This document shows positions 1 to 5,616 of a stretch of DNA of 5,616 nt, one piece after another (positions within the stretch are counted from its first letter, which is position 1; each line of letters starts with the position of its first letter). The translations under genes and the position numbers were made by a program. The notes beneath the pieces are model-generated. The model did not search any database. It saw only the letters and a program-made list of their open reading frames with translations, and had not been told where the DNA came from. Source of the stretch: Gammaproteobacteria bacterium (GTDB taxonomy: Bacteria > Pseudomonadota > Gammaproteobacteria > Enterobacterales > Kangiellaceae); contig NVTT01000081.1 of the NCBI GenBank assembly GCA_002401655.1, positions 9,581 through 15,196 of the forward strand. Reading direction: 5' to 3'.

Positions 1-1727
1 AATATATCTTTCGTTTCTTTATCGTGGAATACGGGTTCTGGCTCAATATGAGCTTGAGAATGGGGACGATAAACCGGTTGAAAAACACCGTATTGCAACC
101 AGCGAATATACATCTCTTTATCAAAGGTCTTACCGCCTGCGAAACCACCCAAATCAGAATGGGTGTAACCAAGACCAAACAGTCCCATTTGCAAGCTCAA
201 TTCAACCTGGGGTTTTAAGCCCTGCCAAGATCGATCAACATCGCCAGTCCAAGGGATCATTCCATATCGTTGCGATCCAGCAAACCCTGAACGCATCATC
301 ATAAAGGGTCTTTCATTTGGTTTAATCTTTAGATTATTCTGATAAACCATTTTTGCCCATTCATGTCCGTAAGCATTATGTATTTCATCACCGCGTACGG
401 TCATATCCCAGTCAGACAAATAGTGCAAACTATCATCAGGATGTACTTCTGGCTCACCAAGGTCACCCCAAACACCAGAGACACCCTGCTCAGATAAATC
501 AGTATATATATTCGAAAACCATTGTTTAGCTTTACTATCGAACACGTCTATCAAACCGGTATTGCCAAAATAGAAATCAAAACGTTTTACTTCTCCTTTT
601 TCATCTTTAGCTAGTATTTTTTTATCAACTGCCTCATCCCATTTACTAGAACTGCTAAGAATAAAAGGTTCTGTTACTAATATACTTTTTATATTTTTAT
701 CCTTTAGCTCACTTAACATTTCTATTGGTTTTGGAAATGTCTTTTTATCCCAATCTAAATTTCCCATATAGCCTTTAATATCTGCACCGAACCAATAGAG
801 ATCAATAATAATCGCATCCAAAGGGAAATCTTCTTGCTTGTAGCGTTCTACGGTATCCAAAACTTCTTGTTGACTGGTGTAGCCAAATCGCGATGCGAAA
901 TTACCAAACATCCAACGAGGCGGTAAAGGTTGCTTGCCGGTTACGTCCACGTAATTATTAATAATTTCCGGATAGGTTTTACCGGCAAAGAAAATATACG
1001 ATTGTCGACCGCCAACCGCTTCAAAAATTAATGTGTTCGATTCTGTTTTACCGATATCCAAAAATCCACTAGCGGTGTTATCGAACAGAATGGCATATTT
1101 TTTACTCGACATTATTGCCGGTAAACTAAAGTTCATTTGATTCGATTCAGTTTGGTAACCATAATGAGCACGATTATATAAAGGCATTCTATGCCCTCGC
1201 CTATCCATACCCAAAACGCGCTCTCCTCCGCCCATTATTTTTTCTTCATCTGTAAGAGTAAAACTAAAACCATTAAGCAGAAGATACTTTTCACTTAGGT
1301 TTGTATCGTTTATTTCCTCTGTTATAAATTTTCGATCAGTAAAATGACTAGTTTGTTCACTAAGGAATTTATTTGCTAGATAGAATCGTATATTTAGGTT
1401 TGATTTGGATATTTTTGCCAAGAGTTCACCGCGTTTAAACGTAATGAAATTTTCATCTTCAAAAACTTCTGAAGCTTCAATGTTATACATTTCTTTTTTA
1501 GCAAACGAAGGGAAAGCGTTTTCTAGATCTTTAGCATATAACACCTCAATCGAATATTTTGACAACCCAGTAAGTAATATTTTTCCTTTAGAGGTCTCAA
1601 TTAATAATTGATTGATTTTTACCTGATGAGAAATATAAGGTTCTTGCTCTGATATGTCAGTCCATTCACATGACTGAAGTAAAAGTAGAGAAAGCAACAG
1701 TACTAAACTTTTTTGAAACGAGAACAT
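1..1727 (-). CDS. GH31 alpha-glucosidase / oligosaccharide 4-alpha-glucosyltransferase (Agd31B-like), lipoprotein, C-terminus outside window
   Basis: Reading the minus strand from the ATG at 1727 gives 575 codons with no stop, running off the left edge. Residues 1-20 form a lipoprotein signal: Lys6, a Leu-rich core, then lipobox L17-Q18-S19-C20. A beta-rich N-terminal domain follows, with GGGERVLGMDRRG at about 166-178, then the (beta/alpha)8 barrel from about W272. The GH31 nucleophile motif WGDLGEPE places the nucleophile at D422; WTGDVDRSW places the acid/base at D496; HSDLGG lies at 523-528. From memory, the sequence closely follows Cellvibrio japonicus Agd31B, a 4-alpha-glucosyltransferase acting on maltooligosaccharides, in the GMDRRG, NRAHYGY, YWFG, GDLGEPE and SQRYGMIPWTGD segments. 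There is no room for the PA14 insert of Xyl31A-type alpha-xylosidases. About 240 C-terminal residues are probably missing compared with Agd31B. Family and catalytic residues are certain; transglucosylase versus plain alpha-glucosidase is inferred. It is divergent from the transporter-amylase operon. Confidence 0.93.
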   Translation of the reverse strand, partial: MFSFQKSLVLLLSLLLLQSCEWTDISEQEPYISHQVKINQLLIETSKGKILLTGLSKYSIEVLYAKDLENAFPSFAKKEMYNIEASEVFEDENFITFKRGELLAKISKSNLNIRFYLANKFLSEQTSHFTDRKFITEEINDTNLSEKYLLLNGFSFTLTDEEKIMGGGERVLGMDRRGHRMPLYNRAHYGYQTESNQMNFSLPAIMSSKKYAILFDNTASGFLDIGKTESNTLIFEAVGGRQSYIFFAGKTYPEIINNYVDVTGKQPLPPRWMFGNFASRFGYTSQQEVLDTVERYKQEDFPLDAIIIDLYWFGADIKGYMGNLDWDKKTFPKPIEMLSELKDKNIKSILVTEPFILSSSSKWDEAVDKKILAKDEKGEVKRFDFYFGNTGLIDVFDSKAKQWFSNIYTDLSEQGVSGVWGDLGEPEVHPDDSLHYLSDWDMTVRGDEIHNAYGHEWAKMVYQNNLKIKPNERPFMMMRSGFAGSQRYGMIPWTGDVDRSWQGLKPQVELSLQMGLFGLGYTHSDLGGFAGGKTFDKEMYIRWLQYGVFQPVYRPHSQAHIEPEPVFHDKETKDI

Positions 1728-1731
1728 AGAT

Positions 1732-1735
1732 CTCC
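1732..1735 (-). promoter_or_regulatory. Ribosome binding site of the GH31 gene
   Basis: On the minus strand GGAG lies 4 nt before the ATG at 1727. The spacing is short but usable. It supports this start, as does the lipoprotein signal that begins directly at this Met. Confidence 0.6.
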
Positions 1736-1773
1736 AACACGGACTTGAACGATAAATTTATTAGCACAAAGTG

Positions 1774-1791
1774 TTACGCGTCATGGCGTAA
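1774..1791. repeat. GC-richer dyad TTACGC-N6-GCGTAA upstream of the GH31 gene
   Basis: Perfect 6-bp inverted arms TTACGC (1774-1779) and GCGTAA (1786-1791) are separated by 6 bp. The dyad lies about 47-64 bp before the GH31 start codon, a distance typical of promoter-proximal operators. No run of T follows on either strand, so it is not a terminator. The cognate protein is unknown, and an arm this short could occur by chance. Confidence 0.35.
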
Positions 1792-1810
1792 AAAGCAACT
1801 AACATCCCTT

Positions 1811-1824
1811 TGCATACGTATTCA
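1811..1824. promoter_or_regulatory. Candidate LacI-family operator, site 1
   Basis: TGCATACGTATTCA is a 14-bp palindrome with one mismatched pair and a central CG, the usual shape of LacI-family operators. Maltose loci of gammaproteobacteria are commonly controlled by LacI-type MalR repressors. A related site lies 133 bp away at 1944-1957. This site is 84-97 bp upstream of the GH31 start. The regulator itself is not in the window, so the assignment rests on symmetry, the paired occurrence and context. Confidence 0.5.
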
Positions 1825-1868
1825 TTTTGACCCAATGTTAGAAATAGTGGATAAATGACAGGCGACAA

Positions 1869-1890
1869 GTTATTTATCTAAGTAAATAAC
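1869..1890. repeat. 22-bp AT-rich palindrome, possible operator
   Basis: The arms GTTATTTA (1869-1876) and TAAATAAC (1883-1890) are perfectly complementary over 8 bp around a 6-bp centre whose middle TA is also symmetric. It lies midway between the two CG-centred operator candidates. The flanks are GC-containing and there is no T-tract on either strand, so a Rho-independent terminator is unlikely. A binding site for a second, dimeric regulator is plausible, but the regulator cannot be named. Confidence 0.45.
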
Positions 1891-1943
1891 CCGCTTGCCT
1901 CTTCAACACATATCAATCCCCATATTAAACCCGCTATTCCCTA

Positions 1944-1957
1944 TGAATACGATTGCA
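1944..1957. promoter_or_regulatory. Candidate LacI-family operator, site 2
   Basis: TGAATACGATTGCA matches site 1 at 10 of 14 positions in register around the central CG. Its left half TGAATACG equals the reverse complement of the right half of site 1. Its own right half is less symmetric, so it would be the weaker site. It overlaps a -10-like hexamer CATAAT (1956-1961), so a repressor bound here could block the transporter-amylase promoter. Confidence 0.42.
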
Positions 1958-1962
1958 TAATC

Positions 1963-2026
1963 TTGCTAGAGTCATGATTTTTGTGTTCAACTAGCAAAAG
2001 AGTTCAAATAGTATTTTCTACTCTTT
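1963..2026. repeat. Cluster of short inverted and direct repeats
   Basis: Two overlapping short inverted repeats are visible: TTGCTAG (1963-1969) with CTAGCAA (1991-1997), and AAAGAGT (1997-2003) with ACTCTTT (2020-2026). A near-direct repeat GTGTTCAACTAG (1983-1994) / GAGTTCAAATAG (2000-2011) has a 17-bp period and 10 of 12 matches. Together they sit just upstream of the transporter operon, in its expected promoter or leader. The function is unknown, and AT-rich DNA gives such short repeats readily. Confidence 0.25.
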
Positions 2027-2141
2027 GAATATTTCTGAGACAGCTTGATTTGTCTTTGTCCGATGGCAAGGATTACAAGGCATCAATTACAAGAAACCGA
2101 TAACAAAAATAATAACACCAGATGTTTTTGCTGGTTCTAAT

Positions 2142-2146
2142 GAGGA
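2142..2146 (+). promoter_or_regulatory. Ribosome binding site that sets the transporter start
   Basis: GAGGA ends 8 nt before the ATG at 2155. The upstream in-frame ATG at 2122 has no purine-rich sequence at a suitable distance, and the ATG at 2140 overlaps this site. The start at 2155 is therefore preferred. Confidence 0.7.
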
Positions 2147-2154
2147 ACAAACAA

Positions 2155-3645
2155 ATGATTGAAAAACCTAGACTCAGTTTTTGGCAAATATGGAATATGT
2201 CATTCGCCTTTTTAGGCATTCAATTTGGTTTTGCTTTGCAAAATGCCAATGCTAGTCGAATATTTCAAACTTTAGGTGCAGAAATTGAAGATATAGCCAT
2301 CCTCTGGATTGCCGCACCTATCACTGGACTATTAGTCCAGCCAATTATTGGTTATATGAGCGATAAAACATGGACTCGTTGGGGGCGTAGACGTCCTTAT
2401 TTTACTATTGGTGCAGTTTTTACAACACTAGCACTCTTCGTGTTCCCTAATTCCCCTAGCGTCTGGATCGCAGCTGGCATGCTTTGGATGATTGACGCTT
2501 CAATTAATATTTCTATGGAACCTTTAAGAGCATTTGTTGGTGATATGCTTCCTGATGATCAAAGCATTAAAGCCTTTTCGATGCAGAGTTTCTTTATCGG
2601 AATTGGCGGTGTTGTAGCGTCATCTTTACCTTGGATGTTAACCAATTGGGCGAGCGTCAGCAATGTTGCTGCCGAGGGTGTTATTCCAGATACTGTCATT
2701 TATTCATTCTATATTGGCGGTAGCATTCTGTTTTTTGCCATCATGTGGACTGTGATGAAAACTAAAGAATATACCCCTGAACAACTTGAGCAATTTAATT
2801 CATCAAACAGAAAAACAGATGGTACAAAGGATACTACTTTACCTATCAGTAATTTTACGAAAATCGGCGGTATCGTAACTATTTTGGGGCTCCTTTTTAC
2901 CTACGTGGTTAGTACTTTAACTCTTGAAAAAGAACTATACATTCTCACCCTTGGATCAGCGTCTTTTGGGGTTTTGTTATTAATAGCTGGCATGTTAAAA
3001 ACAAATAAACCGAGCCATCCAATAGTTGAAGTATTAGAAGATATTCTGCAAATGCCTGTTCAAATGCGGAAATTAGGGATCGCTCAGCTGCTATCCTGGT
3101 TTTCGCTATTTAGCATGTGGATTTATACAACGCCCACTGTTGCCAACTATCATTACGGCATTACCGATACCACCTCTCAAGCTTATAACGATGCGGCTGA
3201 TTGGGTCGGTATATTGTTTGCGGTTTACAGTGGCGTTGCCGCAATTTATGCGATGTTAATCCCTAAACTAGTAGCAAAAACTAACCGGAAAAAAGCTCAT
3301 TTAGTTAATATGACATTCGGTGGTCTTGGATTAATTTCATTCTATTTTATATCTGACCCACAGTTACTTGTATTTTCGATGATTGGTGTTGGGATCGCTT
3401 GGTCTTCCATCTTATCAATTCCTTACTCCTTATTAGTTGCCGTTGTACCTTCCGAAAAAATTGGCATATACATGGGAATATTCAATTTCTTTATCGTTTT
3501 ACCACAAATTATAGCTGCCAGTATTTTAAGTATTGTTTTGAAATATGTTTTTGATGGTCAATCAATATTTGTCATCATGTTTGCCGGGTTTTGTATGATT
3601 GGTTCCGGTTTATTGATTCTAAGAGTGTCAGACAAACATTCGTAA
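2155..3645 (+). CDS. SLC45/GPH-type MFS sugar:cation symporter (probable maltose/maltodextrin or glucoside importer)
   Basis: A 496-residue polytopic inner-membrane protein, predicted to have about 12 membrane helices and a charged central loop near residues 200-230. The loop between helices 2 and 3 carries GYMSDKTWTRWGRRRP (66-81). RWGRRRP is the hallmark of the SLC45/plant sucrose transporter branch of the MFS. The second half has AWSSILSIPY (about 415-424) and GIYMGIFNFFIVLPQ (about 437-451), also typical of this branch. Bacterial members next to amylases and glucosidases are usually maltose or maltodextrin symporters driven by H+ or Na+. The substrate here is inferred from the GH13 and GH31 neighbours. 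The longer in-frame start at 2122 would add 11 residues without a ribosome site. The GH13 gene begins 29 bp after the stop with no terminator between, so the two are probably co-transcribed. The locus symbol malT/malY is used for such genes, but specificity is unproven, so none is given. Confidence 0.9.
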   Translation: MIEKPRLSFWQIWNMSFAFLGIQFGFALQNANASRIFQTLGAEIEDIAILWIAAPITGLLVQPIIGYMSDKTWTRWGRRRPYFTIGAVFTTLALFVFPNSPSVWIAAGMLWMIDASINISMEPLRAFVGDMLPDDQSIKAFSMQSFFIGIGGVVASSLPWMLTNWASVSNVAAEGVIPDTVIYSFYIGGSILFFAIMWTVMKTKEYTPEQLEQFNSSNRKTDGTKDTTLPISNFTKIGGIVTILGLLFTYVVSTLTLEKELYILTLGSASFGVLLLIAGMLKTNKPSHPIVEVLEDILQMPVQMRKLGIAQLLSWFSLFSMWIYTTPTVANYHYGITDTTSQAYNDAADWVGILFAVYSGVAAIYAMLIPKLVAKTNRKKAHLVNMTFGGLGLISFYFISDPQLLVFSMIGVGIAWSSILSIPYSLLVAVVPSEKIGIYMGIFNFFIVLPQIIAASILSIVLKYVFDGQSIFVIMFAGFCMIGSGLLILRVSDKHS

Positions 3646-3662
3646 TTATTGGCTCATGTTTT

Positions 3663-3668
3663 AAAGGG
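3663..3668 (+). promoter_or_regulatory. Ribosome binding site that sets the amylase start
   Basis: AAAGGG lies 6 nt before the ATG at 3675, inside the 29-bp gap after the transporter stop. It selects 3675 over the in-frame ATG at 3591, which would overlap the transporter gene by 55 bp and put 28 residues in front of the lipoprotein signal. Confidence 0.65.
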
Positions 3669-3674
3669 TTAACT

Positions 3675-5441
3675 ATGATTATTAGAAATAAGAAATATTT
3701 TTCTCTCACATTAATGGGACTTTGCACAAGCGTGATGTTTGCTTGTACCGATCAAAGTAACCATAAATCAAGCACAGAAGAACAAACCAAAACTCGCCAA
3801 ATTGTAAAAGAGGACTCTTTACTACTTCACGTTGAATCACCCGATTGGCGTGATCAAATTATCTATTTTGTAATGATTGATCGATTTCAAGATGGTGATA
3901 AAACGAATAATGATCAGGGTCATAATTTATATCGACCTACGGAAGAGCATTATTATAGCGGCGGTGATATACAAGGTATTATTGACCGTATTGATTATGT
4001 TAAAAATCTTGGTGCTACTACCATTTGGTTAACGCCTCCAAACGCTAATTTATGGTGGAGTAATAGTAGTCATGGGACTGGTTACCATGGTTACTGGGCT
4101 AGAGATTTCAAGTCCGTTGACGAGCACTATGGCGATCTAGAAACGTATAAAAATTTATCTAGCCAATTACACAAAAACGATATGTATTTAATCCAGGATG
4201 TGGTTCCCAATCATGTTGGACGATTTTTTGAATATCAAGGTCAATTCGACCCACTAAATACTGATTTGAATTTCAAGCTGATTTCCGGAAACCTACCAAC
4301 CGAAAGACCCACACAATTTCCGTTCAACCAAATCGACCGTCATAACCCGAAAGATGAAAAAGCCCATATTTACCATTGGACGCCTGAAATAACTGATTTT
4401 TATAACCAAAATCAAGAATACACTTATCAGCTCTCTGGGCTAAATGATCTGAACACATCTAATACTCAGGTTAGAGAGTCCTTAAAAGACTCTTTTGGCT
4501 ATTGGATAAAAGAAGTCGGCGTTGATGCTTTTAGATTAGACACGGCTAAATTTATGGAACCTGAATTTCTAAATGATTTTATCCATTCTGACAATGGCAT
4601 CGTTGCTACAGCTAAACAAACAGGAAGAGATTCATTCCCTGTTTTTGGTGAAGTCTTTGAAACATCTCTTCCTTTTGAAGATAAAGCGGAGAGAAAAATT
4701 CAACGCTTCATTGGTACAGAAGCACAGCCAGGATTAAATGGGATTATTGGATTTCCACTTTATAAAACCGTCGAAAATGTCTTTCGCTCCGGACAAGCAA
4801 CGAGTGAAATAGGTTATCGGATAAAAAAACAAATGGAAATGTATGCCGACCCTTTTATGGTACTTAATTTTATCGACAATCTTGATGTTAAACGGTTTCA
4901 GTCTGCTGGAAATACTTCTACGGTTAAGCAAGCTATTGCTTTTATCATGACTGCCCCAGGTATCCCGGCTATTTATCAAGGTGATGAACAAGAATTACTA
5001 GAAACTAGAGAAGCCATGTTCGCTGGTGGATTTCATGCAATAAAAGATAAATTTGATCAGCAATCTAACATGTATCAATTTATTCAAAATGTTTCTCAGG
5101 TTCGTAAAGCGCATAAGGTGTTAAGTCGCGGTCAGTTTGAAATACTAGCAGACAATAGTTCGGGTGCGGGAGTTTTAGCCTACAAACGCACCAGTAAAAA
5201 TGATAACGCCGTTGTTCTATTTAATACCGCATCCAAACCGGTTCTTCTTTCTAACATGAATACAGGATTATCTAAGTCTGATGCTCTTTCGGTAATATTT
5301 AGTGATAATTTTGGTGAGAAAAAACTGTTTTCAGATGCTAGTCGATTAACAATGGTTTTACCACCTCGTTCAATTGCCATATTAAAACCAATAAAAAATT
5401 GGCAAATTTTACTGCCCATCAAATTGAGAATGCACAGGTAA
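3675..5441 (+). CDS. GH13 alpha-amylase-family lipoprotein with altered region IV and out-of-frame C-terminal tail
   Basis: 588 residues from the ATG at 3675. The N-terminus (R4, K6, K7, hydrophobic core, then M21-F22-A23-C24 before a Ser/Thr/Gln-rich linker) resembles a lipoprotein signal, although Met and Phe make the lipobox atypical. The (beta/alpha)8 barrel starts near residue 55. GH13 landmarks: DRFQDGD (69-75), YHGYW (137-141), region I DVVPNH (175-180), a long domain B to about 250, region V LNDLN (256-260), region II DAFRLD with R287 and nucleophile D289, region III GEVFE with acid/base E326, region IV NFIDNLD ending at D404, and GIPAIYQGDEQ (429-439). A beta-type C-terminal domain follows. 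It probably hydrolyses or transglycosylates alpha-1,4-glucans at the cell surface or in the periplasm. The exact activity (alpha-amylase, cyclomaltodextrinase or CGTase-like) is open. The His normally between N402 and D404 is Leu403. The last ~13 residues (from W576) are read out of frame over FMN reductase DNA, so the true C-terminus is replaced. Confidence 0.88.
   Translation: MIIRNKKYFSLTLMGLCTSVMFACTDQSNHKSSTEEQTKTRQIVKEDSLLLHVESPDWRDQIIYFVMIDRFQDGDKTNNDQGHNLYRPTEEHYYSGGDIQGIIDRIDYVKNLGATTIWLTPPNANLWWSNSSHGTGYHGYWARDFKSVDEHYGDLETYKNLSSQLHKNDMYLIQDVVPNHVGRFFEYQGQFDPLNTDLNFKLISGNLPTERPTQFPFNQIDRHNPKDEKAHIYHWTPEITDFYNQNQEYTYQLSGLNDLNTSNTQVRESLKDSFGYWIKEVGVDAFRLDTAKFMEPEFLNDFIHSDNGIVATAKQTGRDSFPVFGEVFETSLPFEDKAERKIQRFIGTEAQPGLNGIIGFPLYKTVENVFRSGQATSEIGYRIKKQMEMYADPFMVLNFIDNLDVKRFQSAGNTSTVKQAIAFIMTAPGIPAIYQGDEQELLETREAMFAGGFHAIKDKFDQQSNMYQFIQNVSQVRKAHKVLSRGQFEILADNSSGAGVLAYKRTSKNDNAVVLFNTASKPVLLSNMNTGLSKSDALSVIFSDNFGEKKLFSDASRLTMVLPPRSIAILKPIKNWQILLPIKLRMHR
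5387..5401 (+). other. Fusion junction between GH13 3' end and FMN reductase interior
   Basis: Upstream of here the frame of the GH13 gene encodes a normal C-terminal domain end (MVLPPRSIAILKPI). From about 5390 a different frame (codons beginning at 5390, 5393, ...) encodes NKKLANFTAHQIENAQVTLL, which is the interior of an FMN reductase. Going back in that second frame gives no Met, nonsense sequence, and a TAG at 5339-5341. The A-rich stretch ataaaaaatt at the join could have supplied short homology for a deletion or a mis-assembly. The exact breakpoint cannot be fixed to the base. Confidence 0.65.
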
Positions 5442-5616
5442 CACTTCTTGATTTAAATGATTTCGAAATGCCGATCTACTCTATTGATAGAGAAAATGAA
5501 ACAGGTATTCCTGACCTTGCACATCAATTTAAAAAACACCTTGCAGAGGCAGACGGTATCATTATTTCATTTGCTGAACATAATGGAGCTTACACTGCAG
5601 CATTTAAGAATATTTT
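5390..5616 (+). pseudogene. NAD(P)H-dependent FMN reductase, 5'-truncated, continuing past right edge
   Basis: The frame starting at 5390 reads NKKLANFTAHQIENA, then VTLLDLNDFEMPIYSIDREN, GIPDLAHQFKKHLAEADGII and ISFAEHNGAYTAAFKNIF, and is open to the last base. This matches the NADPH-dependent FMN reductase/chromate reductase-like flavodoxin-fold family (about 175-180 residues). Its features are the beta2 strand with DLNDFEMPIY, the acidic ADGIIISF strand, and the NGAYTAAFKNIF loop that normally leads into DW. The expected first ~20 residues (beta1 plus the Ser-rich loop that binds the FMN phosphate, just before the INKKL helix) are absent, replaced by the GH13 coding end. No start codon or ribosome site precedes it in frame. 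The first in-frame Met is internal, at 5468. Without the phosphate loop the product should not bind FMN. If the junction is an assembly error, the real gene is intact elsewhere. A role in glucan use is not suggested. Confidence 0.7.

Larger units (their letters stand above)
1728..2154. promoter_or_regulatory. Divergent intergenic regulatory region
   Basis: This 427-bp non-coding stretch separates the minus-strand GH31 gene from the plus-strand transporter-amylase operon, so it must hold promoters for both directions. It is rich in dyads: a 6-bp-arm dyad at 1774-1791, a CG-centred operator candidate at 1811-1824, an 8-bp-arm palindrome at 1869-1890, a second CG-centred candidate at 1944-1957, and smaller repeats at 1963-2026. 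I find no convincing paired -35/-10 on either strand. The best -10-like hexamer on the plus strand is CATAAT at 1956-1961, which overlaps the second operator candidate but lacks a good -35. An ATTACAAG direct repeat (2072-2079 and 2086-2093) lies closer to the transporter start. No coding potential or tRNA is visible. Confidence 0.7.

Noticed and set aside
24..218. Short plus-strand open frame of 64 codons
   Set aside because: It is antisense to the well-supported GH31 barrel, which holds the acid/base motif there; no ribosome site and no recognisable protein.
1405..1611. Plus-strand open frame of 68 codons
   Set aside because: It is antisense to the GH31 N-terminal domain and has no family resemblance.
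1869..1890. Rho-independent terminator
   Set aside because: The stem is AT-rich, neither strand has a T-run after it, and it lies between two divergent gene starts where no transcript is expected to end.
2122..2154. Longer start for the transporter
   Set aside because: No ribosome site before 2122, whereas GAGGA stands 8 nt before 2155; the added residues do not belong to the family's usual N-terminus.
3591..3674. Longer start for the GH13 gene, overlapping the transporter
   Set aside because: It would place 28 extra residues before a clear signal peptide; AAAGGG is well spaced for 3675.
4734..4991. Minus-strand open frame of 85 codons
   Set aside because: It is antisense to GH13 regions IV and VII, with no protein family signal.
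5180..5422. Minus-strand open frame of 80 codons
   Set aside because: It is antisense to the GH13 C-terminal domain and crosses the junction; no recognisable product.
5390..5441. A simple frameshift inside one gene as the cause of the odd amylase tail
   Set aside because: The sequence after the junction belongs to a different fold (flavodoxin-like FMN reductase), so restoring the frame would not rebuild an amylase; two different genes are joined.
1..5616. Mobile element, CRISPR array, toxin-antitoxin or defence system
   Set aside because: No transposase or integrase motifs, no regular spaced repeats, and no terminal inverted repeats or target duplications were seen; the genes are ordinary sugar-utilisation families.

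Overview
The window is an AT-rich stretch of Gram-negative DNA carrying part of an alpha-glucan (starch, maltodextrin or maltose) utilisation locus. The protein features point to a marine-type gammaproteobacterium of the Alteromonadales/Cellvibrionales kind. They are a GH31 enzyme very close to Cellvibrio japonicus Agd31B, an SLC45-like sugar transporter, and two enzymes with lipoprotein-type signal peptides. The assignment is an inference from protein resemblance only; there is no rRNA or other marker.

Layout. On the minus strand, from 1727 off the left edge, lies a GH31 alpha-glucosidase/4-alpha-glucosyltransferase. It has a lipoprotein signal and both catalytic aspartates, and its C-terminus is outside the window. 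A divergent regulatory region (1728-2154) follows, with two LacI-like CG-centred operator candidates (1811-1824 and 1944-1957), a strong AT-rich 22-bp palindrome (1869-1890) and a GC-richer dyad (1774-1791). On the plus strand an SLC45/GPH-type MFS sugar transporter (2155-3645) is followed after 29 bp by a GH13 alpha-amylase-family lipoprotein (3675-5441), almost certainly in the same operon. The last ~220 bp encode most of the N-terminal half of an NAD(P)H-dependent FMN reductase, but without its first ~20 residues.

How the genes fit together (inference). The two predicted lipid-anchored enzymes would cut and rearrange alpha-1,4-glucans outside the cytoplasm. The GH13 enzyme would act on starch or maltodextrin, and the GH31 enzyme would release glucose or shuffle glucosyl units between maltooligosaccharides. 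The MFS symporter would carry small products (maltose, glucose or short maltodextrins) across the inner membrane. The divergent promoters with shared operators suggest joint control by a maltose-responsive LacI-family repressor, which is not in the window.

Most unusual points. (1) The 3' end of the GH13 gene runs directly into the interior of the FMN reductase gene in another frame, with no stop, spacer or start between them. This is a deletion/recombination scar or an assembly misjoin. (2) The GH13 conserved region IV reads Asn-Leu-Asp where the family almost always has Asn-His-Asp. I see no CRISPR, tRNA, rRNA, insertion sequence or defence-like system, and nothing that clearly amounts to a new biological system.
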